Assembly: GCA_009739215.1 (NCBI GenBank) | Contig: VSJF01000016.1 | Coordinates: 1-64,000 of the forward strand | Reading direction: 5' to 3' | Length of the DNA stretch: 64,000 bases | Source: Floccularia luteovirens | Lineage: Eukaryota > Basidiomycota > Agaricomycetes > Agaricales > Squamanitaceae | Shown: piece by piece, positions 44,204 to 56,669 of the stretch | How positions within the stretch are numbered: position 1 is the stretch's first letter | How the letters are laid out: the number at the start of each line of letters is the position of its first letter | Notes under the pieces: generated by a model | Seen by the model: the letters and a program-made list of their open reading frames with translations, nothing else | Told to the model about the DNA's origin: nothing | The model's database searches: none | Translations under genes and position numbers: made by a program

Positions 44204-47200
44204 CTATCGTTGGGGTGGTGCGCCTTGCAAATTACTTGGGGGCGGAACCTTCAGTGCTCTAGCTATATCTTCTTGCCGCTGCCAGAGCAACTCTGCCCAT
44301 AACGGATGAGGAGGAATATGGCCGACGAGAGCACGCAGTACTTCAAGCCTATGTTATTGTCAGAAAGTTTCATTCTTCAGGTAAAAGAACCACATACCAA
44401 CGAGCTTTCTCTTCATCCGAATCTGCAAAGAATAAAATTTCTTGATCTTGCGGGAAGATCAAACGGAAGGAACGCTCCACTCCGTAAAGCCCATCATACT
44501 CGTCGTAGCGACTACTCCGAACCCTTGTAGCTGAAGGGGGACTCAATAAGCTATTTCGTACTTCTTGATCGTCTTCAACAGCAATCGCCTTCTTGAGATT
44601 GATCGTAGCCGTAGCCTTCTTCGTAACATCGTTGAACGCAACCAAATTTGCGCCAACAACTCGTAGTTGTCGTCGTCTCCATGTCTAAATTACCAGTTAG
44701 ATAAATCAGATCAAATCAGAAATATAGAATGAGTTACTTACACTGCAATCACCTCCATTCTGCGTCAACACGCCTTGAAAATACGTCACTTTATGCCAAT
44801 TGATATGCCTTAGACCACGATGGCAGTCTTCCAAGCTCTGTGGTAATTGGTCAGGCGGGATACCCGGCAAAGGTGGTAACCTGAAGAGTTGCAACACAAG
44901 CTCCCCGACCTGCAAAGTAGAGAATTTTCCTCCCATTTCTACACGCTGGCCAATGAGCGGAAAACTAGTCTCGAATAACCTCACATCACAACGAGGAGCA
45001 ATGTCCTTAAACGAGATAAAGGCGCGCGCCAAAGTAGCGTCGGGCTTGAGGTAACGAGCCAGGTTTTCAGGAAGGCGGTGAACGACGGGTTGAGGGGGCG
45101 GCTGAGGTTGTACCACAATCTTTTCTTTTGAAGTTTTCTTAGGGGAAGAAGAGAAGAAGCCCCTCATCCCTCCCTTAGAGGACGTCTGCTGAACAACCGG
45201 AGGAGCGGGAGGAGCGGGAGCAGGAGGAGGTGGGGGAGATAAAGACTTGTACTGTGCAACAATATGGGGGTCTTTGCGAACTTTCAGAGTTAGTGTAAAC
45301 TCTAATTTGCTATGCTCGATCCTGTAAAAGGAATGTAAATAATCGAACCACTTCATTTACAGAAAAAATCAATCTTACAGCTCGAACTCCTGGTCAATGC
45401 AGCAGTCTTGACCTAATTTACACTCCGGAGTAGTAACATAATGAATCCCATTGTTTAAAGTACAAGTCATCGTCGTTGGTTCTTGTGGGAGTGGAAGATG
45501 CATTCCCTTGACACCAAGAACTATTGAAATGACACCATTAGGACCTGCGAACAACTGGAGAAAGTAGAACTGACCTTTAACGAACACTTTGCCATACGCT
45601 TTCCCCCTTTCCTGTGCCCTATACTCCTTAATCTGTTTTGCATATTCATTCTGTTCATATAAAAAAGTTTACTCCATTTTCCAAACCTTAGGAAAGTAAA
45701 TTGACAAACCATATCGGATGGACGCCGAACTGTTTTCCATGCCCTCCCTGTGTCAACGTCTCCAGGACCAGCCATATGCGAGACCTTATCGTCAGAAGAC
45801 GACGCGTAGATGGTTTCTCTCTCTCGAATCTGGTATCTCTGAATGAAATAGAAGTAGGTAGGTAAGAACAGTTAAAATATTCAGAGAATAAGATAACTTA
45901 CGCTCGTCTTATGAGTAACTTCTACTAGCTTGTTTAGTTCTTTCTCGATACTATCACCGAACGTATTTTCTTCGTCTATTGCCTCGACAGTGACAGTGTC
46001 TAACAAGGCATGTCCCCTCTTTTGCGCATTACCACTCAATTCTTCGGCATCACCAGTACTCATGCTTCTCCTCCGACTAGGTCGTCCAAGTCCGAGTTCT
46101 TTCTGTGAGGGTTTCGCATTTCGAGCAGCTCCTAGCCTCTGGGGAACATAAAAACCGTCTTCTTCGGCCTCTTCGTTCCTTCGTGCTTCTCGTCTCTTCT
46201 CAAGAATCAACTTTTCTCTATCCTTGATAGCATCTTTTGGAGGTACTGCAGGAGGGCCTGCAGTCATCGCAACACTAGCACTTCGACTAGATAAACCGTT
46301 GCGGTCATTGTAGTGTGAAATAGCAGTATCGGTTGCAGTGTGATGGGAAAGAATCGGGCGTGAGGAACTCGGGAGATAGGACTGTTCCTGTCTCTGTTCA
46401 AACGAGTTGTCGCAATCATCTGACATCATAGAGTCATCCGCCCGCGCACCAGCAACGTCGTGGATAAGTCTATCCAAAGCGCTTCTCATGTCCATGTTCA
46501 CATCAACATCACCCAGTTTCACATTCAGACTGTTTTCCACCGGGTTCAATCCGGTTGTCCCAGTATCGTTCCGAGGTTCGGGAGTATGATGGCTATTTGT
46601 CGCCCTGGAAAGGTCAATGTCAAGGTCACCCTGGCTGAACTCGCTTCCCAGATCGAGTCTAAGGCTCTCTCTCGATTCTTGACCCTCGCCGTCTTCCAAG
46701 GATTGATCATAAGGTAGTAAAGACTGCCGCCTGTTGTCGGGGGAGGGACTCCGCTCATTTTTGTGGGGCGTCTAAGAAAACAAAAATCATGAGATACAAA
46801 TTAAAAATTTTTTTAAAACTTCCGACCTCCCCAACATTCTCTGCATTGTTCATATCGCCTAATAAACCATTCAGGCTGACCTCAGATTGTCCGATGGAAA
46901 GCTCCGATGGATCTAGAGAAATCTCTGACTTATCTGCGCAGAAGGATTCGTTTTTTTGTTGTTGCGGTTGCTCATCTTGTTCAACGGGAGTGTCTGGACC
47001 ATCTTTAATTGCTGACTGATCCTCTCCCTCTTTATGTGTACCTGTGGATTGAATATAAATCCCCCGAACATCTCTATGTGAAGAATGATATGCCCACCTT
47101 TGAACAGGTCAAGTTTTGGAACTTCCTCCTCAATACTGCCCATTGGGCCCGTTGGTTGCTTCTGTTTCATAGGTGACGGGCTCAGGGGTGGGGTGTTCCT

Positions 47201-48592
47201 ATTCACCAAGTCATCCTGTTCTTCCTCTCTGGCCTTCTTATTCCTTTCGATGTGCGTTGACCTACCAAGAGGAGGAGTGCTATGGATGACAACAGAGGAA
47301 CGACGCGGAGGAGTAGCAGGCGGCCCAAGGGGTGAAGCGTAGGTAGGGAGGTTGAGGTTGAACGGATATGCAGTTGGGCTCGCCTGGTGTGGTGATTGAC
47401 GTTGGAGGGGAGAAAACGAGATTGGCGTCACTTGCTCAGCAGGGTAGTGATTGTCGTCGATTTCCCGATCTGCCAGAGTTTCAGTTTCACGAAGGGCGAT
47501 ATTATGATTCGAGTCGACACTATTATCAGCTCGTCCAGCATGCGCAGAGAAAAACATGTCATCCACTATCCCGGTTATGCTTGTGTCTGGGTCTAGTGTT
47601 AATAACGAAGGAGTTGTGTTGTTGTTATCCGCGTCGGAAAGCTGTATACTTTCATAAGAGTCATCTTGTTCCACCGTAGGCCCTGGGCCTGTATAATGAA
47701 CCGCATGGTCATGTTCGGAAAATTGCATCATAATCTCTTCATAAGAGTCGTTGTCGTGTCGTTCGGGCTCCGGTATAGGATCTGCTCCATAGTCATCTTC
47801 ATCCGCGCTGTCAAATACTTCTTCATCTGTATCCTCCCGATCAAATTCGACAACATCGCATCTTTCGTCAAAAGTGACAGTCTTCCTTCTTTCACGTCTC
47901 TCACCACTCAAACGAGGGCCATGCATCCTCTTTGATACTAGGGAAGAACGAACAGGAGATGAACCATTGCTAGTAACTTGTTCGGTTATGAATTGTTGAG
48001 TCAAAGGCGATACGTTCGATGACGGGACCGGCACTCCAGGTATGGGAGGAAGCGGGTGACTCTGACGAGAAATGGTTTCGGCTTGCATATTCTTAAAAGG
48101 ACTCTTAGTAACTGGTTCCTTTTCGATAAGTCCTTGGAACGTTTTGCTTTGTTTTCGTTCCCTCTTTGCAGAGAACGGCCGCTCGTTCTCAGCTTCTGAG
48201 AACTCATGCAGAGAAGAGGGGCGTGGACGTTTCTCACCAGATACGCGGCGAGTGGGAGGCATAGGGAAGACTCGAGTAGGCGTGGTCGGCGTTGGAAGTT
48301 GCGACTTAAAAGGTGACTTGCTAACGAGATTGTTGTTGCGAACATGTCGAAAGCTGGAGGATGTCCGGCGAGCTACATCAGCACCGCGAGGGCGTACCGG
48401 TGAGTCCCTATCTCGTTTAGCGATGCGAAGAGGGGACGTTATAGATCCGGCACTGTTTGTCGAGCTCAAAGAGCCAGTCGATGAAGACGAATTCCAGCCC
48501 AAGCCGGACTCACGGAGGATAGAGGATTTCATTGGGTCAGGAGAGTTGGATAGCAAACGGTCTGCAAATGGCGATTTGTGCTGGGACGCCAT
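44204..48592 (-). CDS. BUD4: Bud4/anillin-like septation protein with C-terminal PH domain
   Basis: Model of 8 exons, 1,330 aa: complement of 44204-44348, 44398-44684, 44742-45321, 45379-45650, 45710-45838, 45902-46771, 46827-47041, 47098-48592; introns 49-63 bp, all GT-AG. The N-terminal ~860 residues are low-complexity, Ser/Pro- and charge-rich, as in Bud4 and fission yeast Mid2. An anillin-homology-like region (about 880-1150) has a Pro-rich insert (about 1022-1034). It ends with a PH domain (about 1170-1290): GLRHINWHKVTYFQGVLTQ, WRRRQLRVVGANLVAF, RSFRLIFPQDQEILFFAD. Family members bind septins at the bud neck or septum and guide axial growth or septation. Start chosen at the first ATG of the long first exon (MASQHKSPFADRLL). 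Divergent from TF-1. Fairly sure of the family from the PH signature; the N-terminal part is not diagnostic. Confidence 0.85.
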
Positions 48593-49188
48593 GGATTGTG
48601 GTGACCAAGAGGGTTTGGTGAATGTTGAGAGTGTCTTGCACAGTTGGAAAAGTCAACAGAACTCGTGGGAATCTTTGTCTCTACCTCTCAACGCGATTTG
48701 CCACGTGATGGCGTTTGTACCGTGACCTTATTGTTATCTTATCTTATCTAATAAATTGATAAGATTTGGACCCTGCTTATATGCTTACCATATTTGACCC
48801 GGCCCCGGTCACAGTGGACATTCCCAGGGAAGATGCAAGTGACAGGCTGTGGAAGTAAGCAAGGGCCAAGCACCCCTGGATTGGCTCACAAAAATAACCC
48901 TCATGGGAGTTGGTGGGTGATATGTATGACATTACAGAAATTCGATCAATTGATCCATGGATGACCGCAGCGCTATTACTATACATACAAAGGGAGTAAG
49001 CTTTGTGGGGACATCCTCTTCTTCCTCCAATTACCCGGTCTTCCCCTTCACACTCTTCAGCTGGTTCATGCAATTGCTCTTTAAAAACACTTGAGTTCTT
49101 AGAGCGAGCCCGAAGACCACAAAGCACCGTTGCTAGCCATCCTTGTTTACCCCTTGGGCTACTTTCCGATATTTTCGCACCAACTACA
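48593..49188. promoter_or_regulatory. Shared divergent promoter region of BUD4-like gene and TF-1
   Basis: 596 bp between two divergent start codons. It contains a GATA cluster (48734-48763) and a pyrimidine-rich stretch (about 49010-49070) upstream of TF-1. Open frames crossing it on both strands look accidental. Confidence 0.5.
48734..48763. promoter_or_regulatory. Cluster of GATA-type motifs
   Basis: TTATCTTATCTTATCT (48734-48749) holds three overlapping reverse GATAA cores, and GATAAG follows at 48758-48763. Fungal GATA factors bind such pairs. About 140 bp upstream of the BUD4-like start and 430 bp upstream of TF-1. Binding is inference. Confidence 0.4.
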
Positions 49189-52100
49189 ATGGTTCCCTCC
49201 GTCCCCAATACTGATCCAGACACACGCCCGCAGAAGAGGCCTCGCAAATCTACGATATCTTCAAGGACACAGGACCAAGATGACCAGCAATTGTTCAATA
49301 ATAACGGTCCAATAGACCACATTTTCATCACCGATGGGATCACGAAGAAGGCGGGGGGCAAAAAGGTTATAGCATTTGTCATTTTCATCCTACCGCAATC
49401 TTACCATCCACTCTCTTATACGTAGACCCCATTATCATGTTGCGAATGCAGAAGGTGCCCTGATTCAACTCCCGCTCATTTCACACTAACGTCAATTCTT
49501 TATCTCAGACTGAAACTTAAAGTCCGTCATGCATCCCTACTAGCTCATTTATGCACTACCTAATGCAACCCCCATTATTTCCCTAGTGCGACCGCAATTT
49601 CCCATGTGCATCATGCAAGGTGAGCAGCGCAGATCCAACCCTCCGCTTTCACTCTCTCTTCGGAACAATCAACAGTATATTGACGTGATATTCAGAAACG
49701 AGGATGCGCTGAAATCTGTCCTGATGGTACTCCCTATCGATGCATCGCCTTCTTTGGTCTCTGATCTGTTTATTGCACAGGTGTCCTGGTCTCCGGAAAA
49801 GGTACGCGATTCATTCTCGCAAATACCGAGCAACTACACACAAAGATACACGAAATGAGCGATCGGATACGCTTGCTTGAGGATGCTCTACAGGCAGTAC
49901 AAGCGCAGTGTTCAACCGACCCTCATCCCCTGATGCGATCAGACCTCCTCGGAATCAAGAGTACCATGGGCTTGTACAGTGGCGCTCAAGTCAGCCAGGA
50001 TGCTCCGGCTTCTGCAACCGAGAAAGGACCGATCGATGACTCGAAAGATAGAGATTCAAACTCTAGAATGAACTTGGACCCAACAGAGAGAGGGTCAAGC
50101 GAGGAATCCCTGCCAGTGGAACAAGCTCGCTTCCCCGTGAGATGATAACTTAATTGTTCGTTCCTTCGTTTGCGGCTGACTGATCATCTTTTTTTTTTGG
50201 TCTCTGCCAACAGCAATGGGAGGAGACGAGTGAACAGTTGACAGCTGATATCTCAAAACTCAACATCAGCTTCCCGCTCTCTCATAAGGTCTATCCGGGC
50301 CCAGACCTTACTTTGCGCCAGCAAATCCGTAATAAACTACCTCCTCGTGCAGATGCAGAGTATATTTGGTCACAATTGCAGCAAAACGCACTTTGGCAGT
50401 GCGTCACCATCCATCCTTGAAATAGTATAGAATACTAATTCTTTGCAGATATAATCCTTTCCCCAGCCCTACGTTTTTCCCTAACCTCTTGCATCATTGC
50501 TATACAGCACCCCTGACAGACCTCAACCCTCGACGTCTTGGGTTGCTATGTATGATTTTAGCTGTCGGTTTCCTTGTAGACCTTTCCTGCCCACATCCAT
50601 CACAAGATGCCGAAAACTTCCACAAGCTCGCCCGCGCAAGCATGTGTGAAATACCCGTGATGGAAGAAACGAATCTAGAGACAGTTTCTGCGCTTTTCTA
50701 TGAACTCTGGTATCTACTCGTGTTTTCTGATCAGAAGAAAGCAACAGCATATGCTTGGGCGTTACTGGGTCTAACATCAAAATTGGCACAGGCCGTGAGT
50801 CGAATTGTATTGACACTTGGAGCTGACAAAAATTCTGATTGTCACAACTCAGATTGGGCTTCGTATGTTCCTGTTTCAACTTGATACGTTCTTATGTTGA
50901 ATGTCTCTTTATGTTTAGACAAGAACTCTAACAAGGGTAAAGTTATTCCAGAGGAGATAGATCACAGAAGGTTTTTATTATGGGAGCTTTTGCATCTTGA
51001 CGCTCGATTGGTACGTCTCCACTGATGCAGTGTATCATCTTGCCGGTCTGGGTGTATTGAATGCAACGTATAGGCCCTATCTCTTGGCTGCCCCCCTTCG
51101 ATCTCCTTCAGGAATATTAGTTGTCCTAAACCCTCTTATGCTCGTGCCGATGACCCTGATTTCCCCAGCCACGGTCTATCCTGTGAGTTCTGTTGTCATT
51201 CATTACTCGGTGATTTTTCCTTAGTGAAGTAGATCAGGAATGGAAACACTTGTTCTATGAGTCATGTCTCGTACCAGTGCTCGAGATAATCGACCAGCCT
51301 TCAGTCCATTATTTCAGGGTTCTTGAGCTGGACAAGCAGATACGCGATTTCTCTGCATCTCTTCCCCTACGGGAGGAACGTCTATCTTCTAGGCAGTATG
51401 TCATGCAGAAGGCGTCCCAGGTAATGGCTGTGGATACTGGTGAGGCCTTCTTATACAATGGTCTTCTTTGTAATTGACGCGAATATACAGTACTTCTCCA
51501 AATGCATCGGGTTTATTTCACGCGTGCATTGAGCGGACCTGAAGAGTCATTCAATAAACGACATAAATATGCCCCATCAGTCGTCTCTGTGTTTTTAAGC
51601 GCGACACGTGTGATCGCGGCCGTCTCGGATGCTTTCTTCCTGGAACCCCATTTGACTGCGAGGTTCCTGAGTTTCTGGTCAAATGCTTTCTCATCTGTGG
51701 TGAGTTAGGCCCTCAAGTCATACACAGAGGGTGTTGTTGAATCAGTTAAAGGTCGCTCTCTGCCTCTTGGTCTCCAGAGCACCTTTCACATGTCTCACAG
51801 TAGCTGGATTACAAGAGATGGAAAGGGCTCGTTCATTATTCTTTTCAGCCAAAGATTTTTGTGCTCCTGCGAGACAGGTGTTTGTAAGTGGATTCATCTA
51901 GACACTGGCCCATCTACCGCTCTGTATTGAAAATATTGGCAGCCAATACTCGTGACTATGATTGCAAAAGCAAATCTTGTCTACAATAGCTGGTTAGAAC
52001 GACGAGAAGTTCCCACTGTTCTTCGGCACATAACAGAAGATTCCTCAAGAGAAACTCCATCCCCGTCAACAGAAACACCCTACAATTTTCCACCCAAACC

Positions 52101-52581
52101 ACAAGGCTGTGGGGACTCTTTTGGGATTGCACATTACACTTTGTCTCAATGCATCCTGGAAGTCCATGAACGCAACAAGGTTGCCTATCCCATGAGAAAA
52201 CCCTGCCATTGTTCAGATGATCTGGCAGTTAACTGCCCACCTTCGCATTCATGGAGCGAACCTCCAAAGGTGTTACCGCAAGCCCCACCTGTTTTACCCA
52301 CATTGGGATCTGACATCCAAAATGGGCTGTTTTCCATGTCTTCAACGCCTGATAACCGGACATTCACGCAACAGCGTGACAACACCCCAATGGAGTGGAC
52401 ACAAATGAGCCCCGGATCATCAGCAAGCGTAAAGGACAAACCTCGATCTGCGGTATCTATGGATGGTTCCGTGCCAATAGGGTTGCAACAATCGTCACGA
52501 ATGGCTGTGGTTGATTCTCTGAACTTTGAGCTTGGTGCAATCCATTTTACTGGTGACCAAAATTGGATGGCGTTTTTCTGA
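49189..52581 (+). CDS. Zn2Cys6 transcription factor, fungal-specific type (TF-1)
   Basis: Model of 15 exons, 856 aa: 49189-49365, 49426-49454, 49509-49521, 49587-49619, 49696-49726, 49781-50136, 50214-50398, 50449-50794, 50853-50862, 50919-51010, 51074-51182, 51230-51439, 51491-51699, 51752-51883, 51943-52581. The zinc cluster has Cys 64, 67, 74, 80, 83 and 92 and is spread over four exons, followed by a short coiled-coil (after FILANTEQLH) and a Fungal_trans-type middle domain (FLPNLLHHCY-like start, SLG-PPS motif). The C-terminus ends NWMAFF. Exons of 13 and 10 nt are supported by TF-2, which has equal-sized exons at the same codons. It binds DNA in the nucleus; target genes are unknown. 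The start could be another upstream ATG-less frame extension, but 49189 is the first ATG. The 51230 acceptor is chosen because the nearer AG gives a stop. Confidence 0.85.
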
Positions 52582-53338
52582 TAGGTAGTTTTGATTTCTG
52601 ATCAGACGGTGGCAACAAATTTTAGTTAACCACTTTCGTCAATACGATCTCTGATCGGATACAGTACTTGAGAATGACCCGTAGTTGTATCTAGCTTATT
52701 CATCTGTGATTTGTATATAATGCCATTCCGAGTCAACCGGGGCATGATCCAAAACATACTAATTATATCTGCAAGTTGATCAAATGACCTTTTTATTCCC
52801 CATTTACTCAGTAAACTCCAAGTGAGACAACCATATTCTCCTCATCCTAAGACACAGTCCCACATACGTATCGATTGATGATGCGCATATATACAATCCA
52901 ACAATTTACAGGCCACCACCACACCAGTCGGCATCAGGTATTATCGGTCATTTTGATTGAGCCGGTAATTAGCGCTTAGCATTTACGTCAATAACAAGGC
53001 GACAAAGCGACTGATTGGGAATGCGATGACATGCAGCCCTGGACAAGGTCTCACAATTCGTACTTAATTAATGCAGATGTCTCAGGTCACCCGAAGAAAT
53101 CTATTGGCTATGGAGAATGACCACCACGCGTTTCATATTATGATAAACGCCAATACCCCCGTTGTGCCCTCAGAAAAGGACCTTGTTGCCTAGTTCAGCG
53201 GATGCTATACCCTTTTCTCCGAGAGTCACGGGTCATCGACGACTTTGTAGTTTCTTTTGCTTCCCTCGTTAGTGTGCGCGAAGACACCCTCTCTTTCTTC
53301 CTGCTCACCGTTCTTATTATCTCCAATTTTTTTCTTTC
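52582..53338. other. Intergenic region between TF-1 and TF-2
   Basis: 757 bp holding the TF-1 3' end and the TF-2 promoter. A pyrimidine-rich stretch (TCTCTTTCTTCC and further CT runs, 53289-53337) lies directly before the TF-2 start, a common feature of fungal core promoters. No other gene seen. Confidence 0.5.
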
Positions 53339-56300
53339 ATGGAAGAAAACTCGAGGAATTTAACGCAAATTTCTCCACTGCAGCGTCCTCAAAAACGCTC
53401 ACGCAACGAACAAGCTGCTAGTGGGGCTTTGTTTCCCGATTCTGTCCTGCCCAGCTGTCGTGATGAGGTATCTTTCTCCATAAACTTACCTGGGAGTAAA
53501 TCCGATAGGTTGTATGATTTGCCGTCCACGGCAGGCAAGGGGAAGCCTGAGGAGAAGCATCGCAAACTGTCTTGTAAAGAATGTCGGAGGTGTGATCATT
53601 CCAATCAACAATTTTATTCGTTTGCTTACCGTTTTGATTTGTCTATTCATAGATTAAAACTAAAGGCAAGCGTTATGGTTCATTCTAAGCAAACTCTTAT
53701 CATTACTGATTCGCGTATAGTGTGATCGCGTGTTTCCCTGTCAGGTCGGTTCATCGCAATTGTTCTCCTTCATTATGCTGATTCTCTTGTTAGTCTTGTG
53801 TGAAACGAGGTTGTGGGAGCCTTTGTCCAGAAGGTTTGTACAATAGTTTTCTTGTTCTCATCTACCCATATCTTATCCGCAAACCTTAGGGGCCCTCACC
53901 TCCGGAAGGGGAAGCCGGTATGATTTACGCTTTGTTGAAAAGCGCTCTATATATGCTAACCCGCTATATCAAAAGATTCATTCTTGCCAATACCGAACAG
54001 CTGCATGAGAAAATCTCTGAATTGAGTGACCGCGTGCGCCAACTTGAAGAAGCATTGGAAGAGCTGCACCTGCAATCTGCCAATTCCAATCAAACCCACC
54101 CTCTCCTCATCCCTGACCTTCTTCGCATCAAGACTTCACAAGAACTCTATGGGGTATCACCAACCAGTGACCAAGGGCTGCAGTGCCCGCCTTCCTCGGA
54201 AATTTCCAAAGATGATCCAATGCAATTGGGAGATTCAATTGGCGCATTGACAATCACCAAACAGCCTCCTTACAAGGCATCCCATACATCTGACCTAGAA
54301 AAATTTAAAAGAGAGTCTACTCCACCAGATGTTCCTCCCGATATCTTACAGCTGAGTACCACCTTCCCATTTCCTTGGTCGGTCGATCTCTCTATCCGCA
54401 AGAGAATTAGAGATTCACTTCCCCCAAGAGAAGAGGCTCAGAGAATCTGTGAACAAGCTCGACAAAATGCTCTTTGGCAGTACGTTCAGCAACTCTATTT
54501 TCTTCATTGTTCCAGCTGACAATGACTTATGTTCGGTAGGTATAACCTTGATGCTTCTGAGACATTTTTACCGAATCTTTTGCACTACTGTTACACCACC
54601 AATATTGAAGATCTCCGTCCAAGGAGATTGGCTTTATTCCTGATGGTCATGTCTATAGGGTCACTAGTTGACTTAAACCGACCTTTAGGGTCTCTTAACG
54701 GAGAGGCCTATCATCACCTGGCTCGTGCAGCTGTATGTGAGATACCGCTGATGGAGGAACCTGATTTTGATGAACTGCATGCATTGGTACATATACCCTT
54801 GTGCACCACTCCGACGAATTTAACTTATCTCTTTAGTTCTTTATGATTTGGTATCACCTCATTTTTTCCGACAACAAAAAAGCCGTCGGATATGCATGGA
54901 ACCTTATGGGGTTCGTAGCAAAACTTGCACAAGGTGTACGTTATCATTTCTTATTTGCCTCTCCACGTCTCAGTCATTCATACCTTATCGGCTAGCTTGG
55001 TCTCCGTACGTTTATCACACATATCCTATGTAACTAACATTGAAAGAGGATTACCTAGATCGCGATAACTCCAGACTAAAGGCCATCCCGGAAGAGCATG
55101 AGCGACGAAAAGCGGTATTCTGGGAACTGCTGAATATGGATTGCCGAATGGTGAGTAAGCTACTCCCATTGTAAAATAACACCCGCTGCATCTGAAATGC
55201 CGGGATGTAATATAGAGCCTGTCACTTGGACGTCCGCCGTCACTATGCCTATCGCATGTAGACACAAAACCGCCTTCTTACGTGGGCTCAGGTATCTATG
55301 TGCCCCGAGAAGAAATAATTTGTGCGTCTTTCATTTATCTATCATTTTATCTATTTTTATGTAACTCCACCCGTGCAGATCACGAATGGAAGAATTCCTT
55401 TTTTATCCACTGTTTGGCGCCTATGCTTGAGGCAATGACATCTGTAGTCCCTCCAGATTACGAACGAATTATTTATCTTGATAAAGCTGCTAGAGATTTC
55501 GATGTTCCAGCATTACTTGACGAAATTGTTAACAGCGGCGCCTCACCTCGTTTTCTCTCCATGCAGAGGGCATTAGTCACAATGGGTCGTAACATTGGTG
55601 TGTCGGAATGGTTTCACCAACAGCCTCAATATTTCCTAACTTTCTCGTAGCTCTACTTCAATTACACCGCCGTTATTTCACCGAAGCAATGAACCTCCCT
55701 CTAGCACTCGACCTTCACCACCGATACGCCCCATCCGTATTAGCGACATATCTTGGTGCATCTTCTCTAATCACCGCCCTCCAAATCCTTTTCGAGAAGG
55801 AGGAGCAACTCAGCGCCCGATTCTTACACTTTTGGTTCAATACTTTCTCTGCTTCAGTAAGAAGCCATTACCAATACAGTAATGTGAACATGAATTGCTA
55901 ATCATTTCACTTCCCAGGTAACATTATCATTGCTAATATCTCGAGCACCAACTATGCCAATGGCTACTTGTGCACTTCAATATTTAGAGAGGGCTTGTCA
56001 TTTGTTCAGGCGTGCAGCGCGAATTTTGCCATTTAGTGCAAAAGCTTTGGTATGTCTTTATAATTATAAATCACCCAGCAACGGTGTTTCAACTTTAAAT
56101 GAACTCTATTAGCCGATAATGAATACACTGGGCGACAAATCTCGTAAAATCCTAATGGAATCCCGTCCTTCCCCGTCACAACGAGGGGACGGAGGCTTTC
56201 TTCCCTATCCACACTATCCGCAGCAGCACTCGGCTCTTCCAAAACCTTTCTTGAATGTTCACCCACTCCTCGCTGAATCCTCCCAACGCATCATGTCAAA

Positions 56301-56568
56301 TCCAACTCACGAGTTCACTAACGGCGACGAAAGCTATTACGAAATTTTGGAAAGTGCAAAGATGGATACAGATTCGTTTTTACCGGACATTTATCGCTTT
56401 GCAAGTGTTGGGTTAAGCATGAACGATCGATATACATTTGCAACACCTCGACCGACACCTTTTGTTCCATCATCAACTAGGCTTGAAGAAAAGGAGAACT
56501 TTAATTTTGAATATGGAGCACTCGATACTGATTTAGTTGAGGAGACTAGTTATATGGCTTGGTTCTAA
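53339..56568 (+). CDS. Zn2Cys6 transcription factor, paralogue of TF-1 (TF-2)
   Basis: Model of 15 exons, 802 aa: 53339-53589, 53653-53665, 53721-53744, 53794-53833, 53890-53917, 53976-54479, 54540-54786, 54837-54935, 54996-55005, 55047-55150, 55216-55291, 55379-55597, 55651-55856, 55918-56049, 56113-56568. Zinc cluster Cys 79, 82, 89, 95, 98, 107 (SCKECRR, LKLKC, VKRGCGSLCPEG); then FILANTEQLHEKI with a coiled coil, a Fungal_trans-type domain (SLSLGRPPSL), and a C-terminus SYMAWF like that of TF-1. The intron after exon 2 appears to begin GC (AAG|GCAAGC). Exons 2 (13 nt) and 9 (10 nt) match TF-1. Some introns are private to each copy, so the tandem duplication is old. The exon 9/10 junction has two close acceptors; I chose the one giving LGLQDYLDRD. 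Confidence 0.85.
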
Positions 56569-56669
56569 ATGATAAATCATTCCCTATTGACACACACTAG
56601 GATACTAATTGATTGAATACAATGTATATGCTGTTACAGAACAAATAACATTTTTTGGGTGAAAAATGT

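Noticed and set aside
48777..49388. 203-codon open frame on the minus strand between the BUD4-like gene and TF-1
   Set aside because: It overlaps TF-1 exon 1 and the shared promoter, has no recognisable domain and no splice logic. TF-1 in the opposite strand is well supported.
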